From Fulvivirga imtechensis AK7 (GTDB lineage: Bacteria; Bacteroidota; Bacteroidia; Cytophagales; Cyclobacteriaceae), in assembly GCF_000331535.1 (NCBI RefSeq), contig NZ_AMZN01000071.1:1-47914 (forward strand): a DNA stretch of 47,914 nucleotides, read 5' to 3'. The notes below the pieces were generated by a model. It ran no database searches. It was not told the origin of the DNA and worked only from the letters and a program-made list of their open reading frames with translations. Shown piece after piece: positions 25,051 to 33,502 of the stretch; position 1 is the stretch's first letter; each line of letters opens with the position of its first letter. A program made the position numbers and the translations under genes.

Positions 25051-26832
25051 ATGACGATGATGAAAAAATTAACGCTATTAATAATAACTGTCCTGTCATT
25101 CTCTCTTGGATGTGACGATGGATACATAGATGATATTTCTGCTGTAGATCCGGGGGCGGATAAATCGGCTCCCGGAGTAACAATCAACTACCCGAATGAA
25201 GGTACTGCAATAAAGGTATATGACGAAGTTACCTCAATAAATATCAAATTCGAAGTGACGGATGATATTGAAATTAAAACAATTAAGCTCGCATTGAACG
25301 GTACAGAACTCACAACCTATAGTGAGTTTAAGGATTTCCGTAAAGTAATAGACGAATACCAGTATGAGAACCTGACCAACGGGAACCATACCCTTACAGT
25401 CACAGCTACAGACATTGAAGGTAAAAGCACTTCCAAATCAGTAAACTTTTCAAAAGAACCACCTTATGTTGCTAAATATGATGGAGAGATCTTTTACATG
25501 CCTTTTGATGGTGAAAATGTTGAGTTGGTAAGCGTGACTTTTCCAACAGTTGTGGGCACTCCGGGGTTTGCTGATGAAGGCAAAATGGGTGGTGATGCCT
25601 ATGCAGGAGCTGTGAATTCCTATCTTACCTTTCCTATGGAAGGATTAACAGGTACTGAGTTTAGTGCGGTATTCTGGATGAAAGTTAATTCAGCTCCGGA
25701 TCGTGCGGGTATTTTAGTGGCGGGGCCTGAAGATGAGGCAAATCCTACAGCACAAAATGACCGAACGGCAGGTTTTCGTTTTTTTAGGGAAAATGCCGCT
25801 GGAGCGCAACGCTTTAAACTTAACGTAGGAACAGGAGATAGCGACTCGTGGTTTGACGGTGGTAGCGCTGCCGATGTGGATCCGGATACTGATGAGTGGG
25901 TACACTTTGCATTTACAATATCAGGAGGCCATTCGGCCGTATACATTAATGGAGAAGTAGTGAGCCAGGGTAGCTTTCCAGGTGTGGACTGGTCCGGGGT
26001 AGATGTATTATCCATAATGTCCGGGGCACCACATTTTACCGAATGGGGACACTTGTCGGACGAAAGCTATCTTGATGAATTGCGCTTGTTCAATAAAGAA
26101 TTATCACAAACAGAGATCCAAAATATCATTGCTGATGAAGGTGGAAGTGTGGGTGGAGGGCCTGAATTCGGAGAGATATTCTATATGCCATTTGATGGTA
26201 ACTATACCGAGTCTGTCTCGGGCACAAGTGCAACAGAAGTAGGAACGCCAGGATTTGCAGGGGAAAGTTTACGGGGAAGTAATGCCTATGCAGGAGCTAC
26301 AGATTCATATCTGACCTTTCCTTCAGGTGGTCTTGAAAATAGTGAATTTAGCGCCTCTTTCTGGTATAAATTAAATAATGATCCAAATCGTGCGGGTATT
26401 TTGGTCATTGGGCCCCCTGATCCTGACAATCCTGACGCTCAGAATGTGAGAACAAGCGGGTTTAGGTTTTTCAGGGAAGATGCTGGAGGAGACCAGAGAT
26501 TTAAGTTAAATGTAGGAACAGGAGCCGGTGATGCATGGTTTGATGGTGGGGATGCGGCTGATCTTGACCCTGCAGTAGCTACTGATTGGGTGCATATGGC
26601 TTTTACTATCTCAGGTACCGAAGCGGTAATCTACATCAACGGTGAAATCGTATCGCAGGGAACATTTGATGGAGTCGACTGGACAGATTGCGACATCCTT
26701 TCCATAGGATCAGGCGCTCCCCGGTTCACAGGATGGGACCATCGGTCAGACCTCAGTTATATAGACGAACTAAGGATCTTTGATAAAGTGCTTACTCAGG
26801 CAGAGGTTCAGGATATAATTGATGCAAAATAG
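25051..26832 (+). CDS. Two-LamG surface glycan-binding lipoprotein
   Basis: The ATG at 25051 gives 593 residues with a lipobox ending SLGC (Cys21) followed by acidic DDGYIDD. Residues about 40-140 form an Ig-like domain (GVTINYPNEGTAIKVYD, NGNHTLTVTATD). Two concanavalin A/LamG-like domains follow from DNA positions 25483 and 26170. They are clear duplicates: GEIFYMPFDG, DAYAGAVNSYLTFP/NAYAGATDSYLTFP and FKLNVGTG occur in both. Its place directly after SusD is where the surface glycan-binding protein (SusE/F-like) lies in such loci, though this protein is not SusE-like. Upstream in-frame ATGs at 25018 and 25039 would overlap SusD. Confidence 0.85.
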   Translation: MTMMKKLTLLIITVLSFSLGCDDGYIDDISAVDPGADKSAPGVTINYPNEGTAIKVYDEVTSINIKFEVTDDIEIKTIKLALNGTELTTYSEFKDFRKVIDEYQYENLTNGNHTLTVTATDIEGKSTSKSVNFSKEPPYVAKYDGEIFYMPFDGENVELVSVTFPTVVGTPGFADEGKMGGDAYAGAVNSYLTFPMEGLTGTEFSAVFWMKVNSAPDRAGILVAGPEDEANPTAQNDRTAGFRFFRENAAGAQRFKLNVGTGDSDSWFDGGSAADVDPDTDEWVHFAFTISGGHSAVYINGEVVSQGSFPGVDWSGVDVLSIMSGAPHFTEWGHLSDESYLDELRLFNKELSQTEIQNIIADEGGSVGGGPEFGEIFYMPFDGNYTESVSGTSATEVGTPGFAGESLRGSNAYAGATDSYLTFPSGGLENSEFSASFWYKLNNDPNRAGILVIGPPDPDNPDAQNVRTSGFRFFREDAGGDQRFKLNVGTGAGDAWFDGGDAADLDPAVATDWVHMAFTISGTEAVIYINGEIVSQGTFDGVDWTDCDILSIGSGAPRFTGWDHRSDLSYIDELRIFDKVLTQAEVQDIIDAK

Positions 26833-26883
26833 TAGCCATTGTTAAACAATTAAATTTTTCATAGTGAGTAGTTGATTAATGCA

Positions 26884-26918
26884 AATGAGGGCTTCGTGTA
26901 AAACCGGAGCCCCTCATT
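26884..26918 (+). terminator. Intra-operon hairpin before the first GH144 gene
   Basis: AATGAGGG and a related CTTCG on the left pair with CCGGAGCCCCTCATT on the right (one bulge) around an A-rich loop, 13 bases before the start of the next gene. It could be a partial terminator or an RNA-stabilising stem; no strong T tract follows. Confidence 0.5.
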
Positions 26919-26931
26919 ATCACTTAAAGGA

Positions 26932-28893
26932 ATGTCTTTGAAAACTTTTTTCACATTTATACTTCTGATTATAGGGCTCAACGCTTGTAGCGATGATGAA
27001 GATCAGCACACTTCTTTTGAGCTACAGCGTGCTTCTATAGGCGGCATCGAACTCAGTCTGTCTGGAGCTATAGCCGAAAAAGCTCCTTTAGACAGGTCGA
27101 TAGCGCTAACTTTTTCAGGCGTGGTTCAGGAGGCTTCTATGGCCAATGGCATTTCTGTAAAAGCCAATGATCAAAACATATCGATAGAGCTAACCCTCTC
27201 TTCTGGCAATACAGTGGTCATTCGGCCATCAACAATACTAGCAAGCAATACCGTTTATACCATTGAGGTATCTGATCAGTTGAGGAGCGAGGGAGGAGCC
27301 GCAGCAACTCCGACATCTGTCAGCTTCAAAACCAGGCCTGATGACCTTGAATTGCTCTCAGTTTTCATTGAGGGTGAAGAAGTTGTTCAGACACTGAGGC
27401 TTAGCAATGTGCCTGTTGATCTATCTATGACCTTCAACTTTTCATCGGCCATTGATAAAGCTTCTTTTGAGGAAGCATTGACCATCACCGGATTTTCCGC
27501 TCTTAATTTCACCCCGTCCAACGGAGATAAGACCATGATCATCAGCAGTACAACTGCTTTGCAGCATCTGAAAAAATACTATTTACAGTTGTCAGATGCG
27601 CTTTTAGGGCAGGACGGGGAGCCGTTTACCGGCTATGAATTGAATTTTTACACAGCCGTGGATTCTACTCCGAAATTTCCTGAGATTCCTGATGAAGAGC
27701 TTCTAACGAAGGTTCAGGAACAAACCTTCAAATATTTCTGGGACTTCGCACATCCGGTAAGTGGCATGACACGAGAGAGAAACACTTCAGGAGACGTGGT
27801 GACTACTGGGGGCTCTGGCTTTGGAGTTATGGCTATTGTTGTGGGCATAGAAAGGGGATTCATCACCAGGCAGCAAGGGGTAGACAGGCTTGAAACCATT
27901 GTCAATTTTCTGACCTCTGCTGATCGCTTTCATGGTGCATGGCCGCACTGGATGGATGGGAATACAGGTGATGTTATCCCGTTTAGTCAAAAAGACAATG
28001 GAGGTGATCTGGTGGAGACTGCATTGATGATACAAGGACTGCTGACCGTTAGGGAGTACCTGGATGATGCCGACCAACAGGAAGCGGCTATTCAGGAGAA
28101 GATCACGCAGCTTTGGGAAGAAGTGGATTGGGATTGGTACACCCGTGGCGGCGAGGATGTATTGTACTGGCACTGGTCGCCAGACTATGGCTGGGAGATG
28201 AATCACCAGGTAAGAGGATGGAATGAGGCCCTAATAGTTTACGTGTTGGCAGCTTCGTCACCTACTCATGCCATAAATGCTGATGTTTATCACAATGGCT
28301 GGGCTGAAGATGGTGATATAAAAAATGGTAACGAGTACTACGGCATTACCTTGCCGCTTGGAAACGGAAAGGGTGGTCCCTTATTCTTTGCACATTATTC
28401 ATTTCTTGGACTTGACCCACGCAATCTGGAAGATCAGTATTCCAATTACTGGACTCAAAATGTTAACCATACTTTGATCAATAGGGCCTACACTGCAGCC
28501 AACCCTTTAAATTATGTCGGCTATGGCATTTATAGCTGGGGCCTGACTGCCAGTGACAACCATCAGGGCTATGCTGCACATTCACCGGATAATGACCTGG
28601 GTGTGATCACGCCAACAGCGGCTCTATCATCGATGCCATATACACCCGAATATTCAATGGATGCCTTGCATCACTTCTATTATTTGCTAGGAGATAAGTT
28701 ATGGGGACAATACGGGTTTTATGATGCCTTCAATTTTACAGAACAGTGGGTGGCTGACTCTTATCTGGCTATAGATCAGGGGCCTGTTATAATCATGATA
28801 GAAAACTACCGTACAGGGCTTCTTTGGGACCTTTTTATGAGCAATACGGAAATTGCAACCGGATTGAACAAACTAAATTTTACATCATACTAA
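26932..28893 (+). CDS. GH144-type beta-1,2-glucanase, surface lipoprotein
   Basis: A 653-residue enzyme. The lipobox LNAC (Cys19) is followed by SDDED, an acidic export signal pointing to the cell surface. Two Big_5-like Ig domains occupy about 35-240. The catalytic (alpha/alpha)6 domain (PF10091 'glucoamylase', CAZy GH144) begins about 255 with QTFKYFWDFAHPVSG. It shows GGSGFGVMAIVVGIERGFITR in two parts, DRFHGAWPHWMDG, GGDLVETALMIQGLL, YWHWSPDYGW and NDLGVITPTAALSS. Characterised GH144 enzymes are endo-beta-1,2-glucanases or sophorose-releasing exo enzymes. I infer the surface endo step here. It is paralogous to the next gene. Confidence 0.9.
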   Translation: MSLKTFFTFILLIIGLNACSDDEDQHTSFELQRASIGGIELSLSGAIAEKAPLDRSIALTFSGVVQEASMANGISVKANDQNISIELTLSSGNTVVIRPSTILASNTVYTIEVSDQLRSEGGAAATPTSVSFKTRPDDLELLSVFIEGEEVVQTLRLSNVPVDLSMTFNFSSAIDKASFEEALTITGFSALNFTPSNGDKTMIISSTTALQHLKKYYLQLSDALLGQDGEPFTGYELNFYTAVDSTPKFPEIPDEELLTKVQEQTFKYFWDFAHPVSGMTRERNTSGDVVTTGGSGFGVMAIVVGIERGFITRQQGVDRLETIVNFLTSADRFHGAWPHWMDGNTGDVIPFSQKDNGGDLVETALMIQGLLTVREYLDDADQQEAAIQEKITQLWEEVDWDWYTRGGEDVLYWHWSPDYGWEMNHQVRGWNEALIVYVLAASSPTHAINADVYHNGWAEDGDIKNGNEYYGITLPLGNGKGGPLFFAHYSFLGLDPRNLEDQYSNYWTQNVNHTLINRAYTAANPLNYVGYGIYSWGLTASDNHQGYAAHSPDNDLGVITPTAALSSMPYTPEYSMDALHHFYYLLGDKLWGQYGFYDAFNFTEQWVADSYLAIDQGPVIIMIENYRTGLLWDLFMSNTEIATGLNKLNFTSY

Positions 28894-28906
28894 TTTGAAA
28901 ACACTA

Positions 28907-30256
28907 ATGACTAGACACTTTTACATATTTATAGTTTTAATCCTGATCATCGCCTCCTGTGGGCAAAAGCCGCAGACTTCTGAAGAATTGCATAACGGAG
29001 CAAAAAATACCATTTCAGATGACTCTCTGATGACTCTTGTTCAGTACCAAACCTTCCAGTATTTCTGGGACAATGCCGAGCCGGTATCCGGACTTGGCAG
29101 GGAAAGGACACATATGGATGGTATTTACCCTCAGGATGACAAAAACGTGGTGACTACCGGAGGTTCTGGTTTTGGCTTAATGGCTATTTTGGTCGGAATC
29201 GAACGAGGTTTCATCACCAGAGAGGAAGGACTGGAGCGGTTTCAGAAAATAGTAAGCTATCTGCATACCGCTGACCGGTTTCATGGCGCCTGGCCTCATT
29301 GGTTGGAAGGCGAAACAGGCAAGGTAAAGCCTTTTAGCCCTAAAGATGATGGAGGAGACCTCGTGGAAACAGCCTTTCTTGTTCAGGGCTTACTGACGGT
29401 GAGGGAGTATTTTAAAAACGGCAGCGAACAGGAAAAAGCGCTGGCGGCAAAAATTGATGAGCTATGGCGCGGGGTTGAGTGGGATTGGTATACAAAAGGA
29501 GGTGAAAACGTGCTGTACTGGCATTGGTCTCCGAATAACGGCTGGGATATGAACTTCCCGGTAGGTGGCTACAACGAATGCCTGATCATGTATGTGCTGG
29601 CAGCAGCTTCTCCTACTTATCCCATCGAGCCGGAGGTATATCATCAGGGTTGGGCCCGTAACGATTCCATAGCCATGGATACCACATACCTGGGCTATGA
29701 AACAGTGCTCGACCACTATGAACACAACAATGATCCTGTTGGACCGCTGTTCTGGGCGCACTATTCGTATTTAGGGCTGGATCCACGAAACCTTAAAGAC
29801 AAATATGCAGACTATTGGAAACTGAATCAGAACCATGCACTGATCCACTATGAGTACTGTGTGCGCAACCCAAAAAATTATGAAGGGTATGGTAAGAGTT
29901 GTTGGGGGCTCACCTCAAGCTATTCACCCACCGGTTATGCCGGGCACCAACCCAGCAACGACCTTGGTGTCATATCACCAACGGCAGCCTTGTCATCATT
30001 TCCCTATACACCTGATCAAAGCATGGATTTTCTGCGATTTCTATACACAGATGCTGATTCTCTGGTAGGAGAATACGGACCCTATGATGCTTTCAGCCTC
30101 GAAAAGGACTGGTATCTGCCCCGCTACCTGGCCATAGACCAGGGGCCTATTCCGGTGATGATCGAAAACCATCGCAGCGGACTATTGTGGGAGCTGTTCA
30201 TGCAGGCCCCGGAGGTAAAAGAAGGATTAACGAAACTGGGATTTTCTTATGAGTAA
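28907..30256 (+). CDS. GH144-type beta-1,2-glucanase, probably periplasmic
   Basis: A 449-residue paralogue of the preceding enzyme without the Ig domains. The lipobox ASC (Cys18) is followed by GQKPQ, not an acidic signal, so it is probably retained facing the periplasm. The GH144 pattern is intact: QTFQYFWDNAEPVSG, GGSGFGLMAILVGIERGF, DRFHGAWPHWLEG, GGDLVETAFLVQGLL, YWHWSPNNGW, NDLGVISPTAALSS. A TTG at 28895 could also start it. The stop overlaps the start of the next gene by eight bases, so translation is coupled. By analogy with other loci it should shorten imported oligosaccharides. Confidence 0.9.
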   Translation: MTRHFYIFIVLILIIASCGQKPQTSEELHNGAKNTISDDSLMTLVQYQTFQYFWDNAEPVSGLGRERTHMDGIYPQDDKNVVTTGGSGFGLMAILVGIERGFITREEGLERFQKIVSYLHTADRFHGAWPHWLEGETGKVKPFSPKDDGGDLVETAFLVQGLLTVREYFKNGSEQEKALAAKIDELWRGVEWDWYTKGGENVLYWHWSPNNGWDMNFPVGGYNECLIMYVLAAASPTYPIEPEVYHQGWARNDSIAMDTTYLGYETVLDHYEHNNDPVGPLFWAHYSYLGLDPRNLKDKYADYWKLNQNHALIHYEYCVRNPKNYEGYGKSCWGLTSSYSPTGYAGHQPSNDLGVISPTAALSSFPYTPDQSMDFLRFLYTDADSLVGEYGPYDAFSLEKDWYLPRYLAIDQGPIPVMIENHRSGLLWELFMQAPEVKEGLTKLGFSYE

Positions 30257-31028
30257 GATGCTAGCTATATCGACAGTAATGTTTTTCATGTTAAGCACAG
30301 GCGGTATGACACAAGATAGAAGTGCATTTGAGAGCAAACACTTTATTAATGATGGAGATACTTTGCTTTACCGCATCCTCTGGCCTGAAAATTTTGACAA
30401 GTCAAAGAAATACCCGCTGGTAATATTTCTTCATGGCGCAGGAGAGCGTGGCAATGACAACAAAAAACAACTCGTACACGGAAGTTCGCTATTCATGGAA
30501 AAGCGTTCCAACCACCCTGCAATAGTGATCTTTCCGCAATGCCCAAAAGAAGACTACTGGTCAAGTATAAAATCGAGGTACAACAATGGAGAAAGAGAAT
30601 TCTATTTTGAAGAGGATAGCGAGCCGACTAATGCATTAAAGAATGTCTCAGATCTGCTGGATGCTCTGCTGCATGAGACTTTTGTAAACACTCGTCAGGT
30701 ATACATTGCAGGCCTTTCTATGGGCGGAATGGGTACCTACGAATTGGTTGGACTCAGACCGGAGACTTTTGCGGCTGCTTTTGCTATCTGTGGAGCCGGA
30801 AATCCTAAAATGGCAAAAAAATACGCTGAAAAGGTTCCCTTTTGGATATTCCATGGTGCCAAGGATGATGTTGTACCCCCAAGGGGCTCCGAGGTAATGG
30901 TCGAGGCTTTGAAGAAAGAAGGTGGAGATGTGAAATATACACTTTATCCAAATGCTAATCATAATAGCTGGGACAGCGCTTTTGCAGAGCCTGAGCTGCT
31001 ACCCTGGCTTTTTTCAAACAAGAAGTAA
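30249..31028 (+). CDS. Secreted alpha/beta hydrolase, esterase-like
   Basis: A 259-residue protein with a signal peptide ending GGMTQ (about residue 20). The alpha/beta-hydrolase core has HGAGERG for the oxyanion region, Ser157 in GLSMGG, Asp206/207 in GAKDDVVPP and His238 in PNANHNSW. The closest groups are PHB-depolymerase/feruloyl-esterase-like and phospholipase-like enzymes. It overlaps the previous gene and is followed after eight bases by the GH3 gene, so it belongs to the operon. I infer an ester-removing role, for example on succinylated glucan, but no substrate is shown by sequence. It could also be a peptidase. Confidence 0.82.
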   Translation: MSKMLAISTVMFFMLSTGGMTQDRSAFESKHFINDGDTLLYRILWPENFDKSKKYPLVIFLHGAGERGNDNKKQLVHGSSLFMEKRSNHPAIVIFPQCPKEDYWSSIKSRYNNGEREFYFEEDSEPTNALKNVSDLLDALLHETFVNTRQVYIAGLSMGGMGTYELVGLRPETFAAAFAICGAGNPKMAKKYAEKVPFWIFHGAKDDVVPPRGSEVMVEALKKEGGDVKYTLYPNANHNSWDSAFAEPELLPWLFSNKK

Positions 31029-31036
31029 TATAAAAA

Positions 31037-33262
31037 ATGATAAAAAGATTTTTACCGATACTGATTTTAGGATACAGCACACTCACTTGTGCGCAGGAAA
31101 GGAATGGAAAAACAGTCGATTCCCACATAGATTCACTGTTGAGTGTGATGACACTTGAAGAAAAGATTGGGCAGATGACTCTTTATACCAGCGGCTGGGA
31201 TGTGACAGGGCCTACACTTAATGAAAATTATAAAGAGGACCTGAAGGCCGGTAAAGTAGGAGCGCTGTTCAATGCGCATACAGTAAAATACAACAGCGAC
31301 CTTCAGCGCATGGCAGTGGAAGAGACTCGTCTGGGCATCCCCTTACTCTTTGGGTATGATGTAATCCACGGGCACAGGACCATCTTTCCATTACCGTTGG
31401 CGGAAGCCTCCTCCTGGAACCTCGATCTGATCAAAGAAACGGCCCGTCTGTCGGCTAAAGAAGCGGCTGCCTCGGGCCTGAACTGGACATTTAATCCTAT
31501 GGTCGACATAGCACGTGATCCGCGCTGGGGCCGGATTGCGGAAGGCTCAGGGGAAGACACTTACCTGGGTAGCCTTATCGCCAAAGCAAAAGTAGAAGGC
31601 TACCAGGGGGATGACCTAAGCGACCCGTTTACCGTATTGGCTTGTGTAAAGCACTTTGCTGCCTACGGAGCTTCTCAGGCAGGCCGTGATTACCATACGG
31701 TGGATATGTCAGACCGTGTGCTCAGGGAGACATACCTGCCACCCTACAAAGCGGCTATAGATGCAGGAGCTGCCACCGTAATGACTTCATTCAACGAATT
31801 GCATGGGGTTCCTGCTTCGGGAAGCAGGTACCTGATGACTGAAATTTTAAGAGAAGAATGGAGGTTTAAGGGGTTTGTGGTAACAGATTATACCTCAATC
31901 AACGAAATGGTGCCCCATGGAGTAGTGGCCAATGAAAAAGAGGCCGCAGACCTTGCGCTGAATGCCGGTGTCGATATGGATATGCAAGGGGGTGTTTATA
32001 ATGACCACCTGGCTACGTTGGTGAACGAGGGTAAGGTTTCTGAAAAGCAGGTCGATGAGGCAGTAAGGAGAATACTGGAAATGAAGTGGAGGCTTGGATT
32101 GTTCAAAGACCCATACCGTTACCTCGATGAAAAAAGAGAGCTGCAGGTGCTGTTTTCGAAGGAGCTGATGGATCATGCGCTGGTTTCGGCACGTGAATCT
32201 ATTGTACTATTGAAAAACGAACCTTACAACAACAAAAAGCTGCTCCCAATAGCCAATGATGTCAAATCTATAGCTCTTATTGGTCCTCTGGGCGATAATC
32301 AGATAGACATGCTGGGCACATGGCATGCCTCCGGTGATGCCAATAAGGTAGTTACTGTACTTCAGGGACTGAAAGAAGCGTTCCCAAAGGCAAAGATCAC
32401 TTATACTAAAGGAGCGGATTTCATGGGAAGCGACAAAAGTGGTTTCGAAGAAGCAACAAAAAACGCCAGGGCAGCAGACCTGGTAATTATGGCTGTTGGT
32501 GAAAACCATCAGCAAAGTGGAGAGGCAGCCAGCAGGTCAGGGCTGGATCTCCCGGGAGTGCAGCAGGAGTTGGTTGAGGCAATATATCAGACGGGAAAGC
32601 CGATTGTCGCCCTGGTAATGGCCGGTCGTCCGCTGACCATTGGGTGGATGGATGAAAATATTCCTGCTATTGTGAATACATGGCACTTGGGTACCATGGC
32701 CGGGAAGGCCATCGCTGAGGTGTTGGCAGGGAAGTATAATCCTTCAGGAAAGCTGACCATCACCTTCCCTCGCAATGTAGGTCAGATACCGATCTACTAC
32801 AGTATGAAAAACACCGGACGCCCTTTCGATGCTGATTCAAAATACACCAGTAAGTATTTGGATGTATCTAACGAACCATTATATCCTTTCGGCTACGGTC
32901 TTAGCTACACTACTTTTGAATACGGGGAGCCGAAGCTCAGTAAAATCGAAATAAAGGAGCATGAAAATCTGACCATAGAGGTGATGGTGAAGAATACTGG
33001 GGAGTACGAAGGGCAGGAAGTGGTACAGCTTTACGTTAGGGACCTGGTGGGAAGCGTTACAAGGCCTGTGAAAGAGCTAAAAGGTTTTGAGAAAATAAGT
33101 TTGAAGCCCGGAGAAAGCAAGGTGGTGACGTTTACGATAAATTCGGATAATCTGAAATTTTACACTAGAGATATGTCATATAGAGTTGAACCCGGTGAAT
33201 TTTTGATCACAATAGGGCCAAACTCGGCAGAAGGAAAGACAGCTCAGTTTACATTAAAATAA
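31037..33262 (+). CDS. bglX: GH3 beta-glucosidase (BglX type), lipoprotein
   Basis: A 741-residue family-3 glycosidase in the BglX group. Signal sequence ends TLTC (Cys18), a possible lipobox. Domain order is an N-terminal TIM-barrel with nucleophile Asp284 (VVTDYTSINEM), then the alpha/beta sandwich (LGTWHASGDANKVVTVLQGL). The Fn3-like C-terminal domain contains VKNTGEYEGQEVVQLYVRD and PGEF. Expected reaction is removal of glucose from the non-reducing end of beta-glucosides. Homologous GH3 enzymes next to GH144 enzymes in Bacteroides act on beta-1,2-gluco-oligosaccharides. Last gene of the close-spaced operon, eight bases after the hydrolase. Confidence 0.92.
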   Translation: MIKRFLPILILGYSTLTCAQERNGKTVDSHIDSLLSVMTLEEKIGQMTLYTSGWDVTGPTLNENYKEDLKAGKVGALFNAHTVKYNSDLQRMAVEETRLGIPLLFGYDVIHGHRTIFPLPLAEASSWNLDLIKETARLSAKEAAASGLNWTFNPMVDIARDPRWGRIAEGSGEDTYLGSLIAKAKVEGYQGDDLSDPFTVLACVKHFAAYGASQAGRDYHTVDMSDRVLRETYLPPYKAAIDAGAATVMTSFNELHGVPASGSRYLMTEILREEWRFKGFVVTDYTSINEMVPHGVVANEKEAADLALNAGVDMDMQGGVYNDHLATLVNEGKVSEKQVDEAVRRILEMKWRLGLFKDPYRYLDEKRELQVLFSKELMDHALVSARESIVLLKNEPYNNKKLLPIANDVKSIALIGPLGDNQIDMLGTWHASGDANKVVTVLQGLKEAFPKAKITYTKGADFMGSDKSGFEEATKNARAADLVIMAVGENHQQSGEAASRSGLDLPGVQQELVEAIYQTGKPIVALVMAGRPLTIGWMDENIPAIVNTWHLGTMAGKAIAEVLAGKYNPSGKLTITFPRNVGQIPIYYSMKNTGRPFDADSKYTSKYLDVSNEPLYPFGYGLSYTTFEYGEPKLSKIEIKEHENLTIEVMVKNTGEYEGQEVVQLYVRDLVGSVTRPVKELKGFEKISLKPGESKVVTFTINSDNLKFYTRDMSYRVEPGEFLITIGPNSAEGKTAQFTLK

Positions 33263-33324
33263 CATGAGTTCGATATAAAATACTTAAAAGAATACGTGGT
33301 CATGCTGAGGGCAGGAAGTATCTT

Positions 33325-33361
33325 CCTAAGTTGTGAATAGTACCCTTGAACTTAGTAAGAT
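33325..33361 (+). repeat. 37-bp dispersed repeat, copy B
   Basis: Two differences from the copy at 14960-14996, in non-coding DNA just after the GH3 gene. Confidence 0.7.
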
Positions 33362-33391
33362 CAGTCATTCTGAATGACCTTAAAAAGAGGA

Positions 33392-33485
33392 TCTTTTCAC
33401 AAAGGGGTATAAACCGAAGAACAGTTTTCAGTCTCATAGGGGATTAGGTTGAATATAAAAGGCTTCGGCCCCTTTTGTGAAAAGA
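33392..33485. repeat. Long inverted repeat, possible terminator
   Basis: Arms of 16 and 17 bases differ by one extra T and enclose a loop of about 61 bases. The inner loop contains GGGGTATAAACCGAAG near one arm and GGCTTCGGCC near the other, which may pair further. Confidence 0.5.
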
Positions 33486-33502
33486 CCATTAACAGAAACA
33501 CT

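Larger units (their letters stand above)
33263..33502. other. Repeat-filled gap after the GH3 gene
   Basis: Contains copy B of the 37-bp repeat (33325-33361) and a long inverted repeat (33392-33407 with 33469-33485, arms TCTTTTCACAAAGGGG and CCCCTTTTGTGAAAAGA). The stem probably terminates the glucan operon. Confidence 0.5.

Noticed and set aside
33449-33502. Earlier start of the sulfatase gene
   Set aside because: Those codons overlap the arm of a long inverted repeat and precede the lipoprotein signal at 33503.
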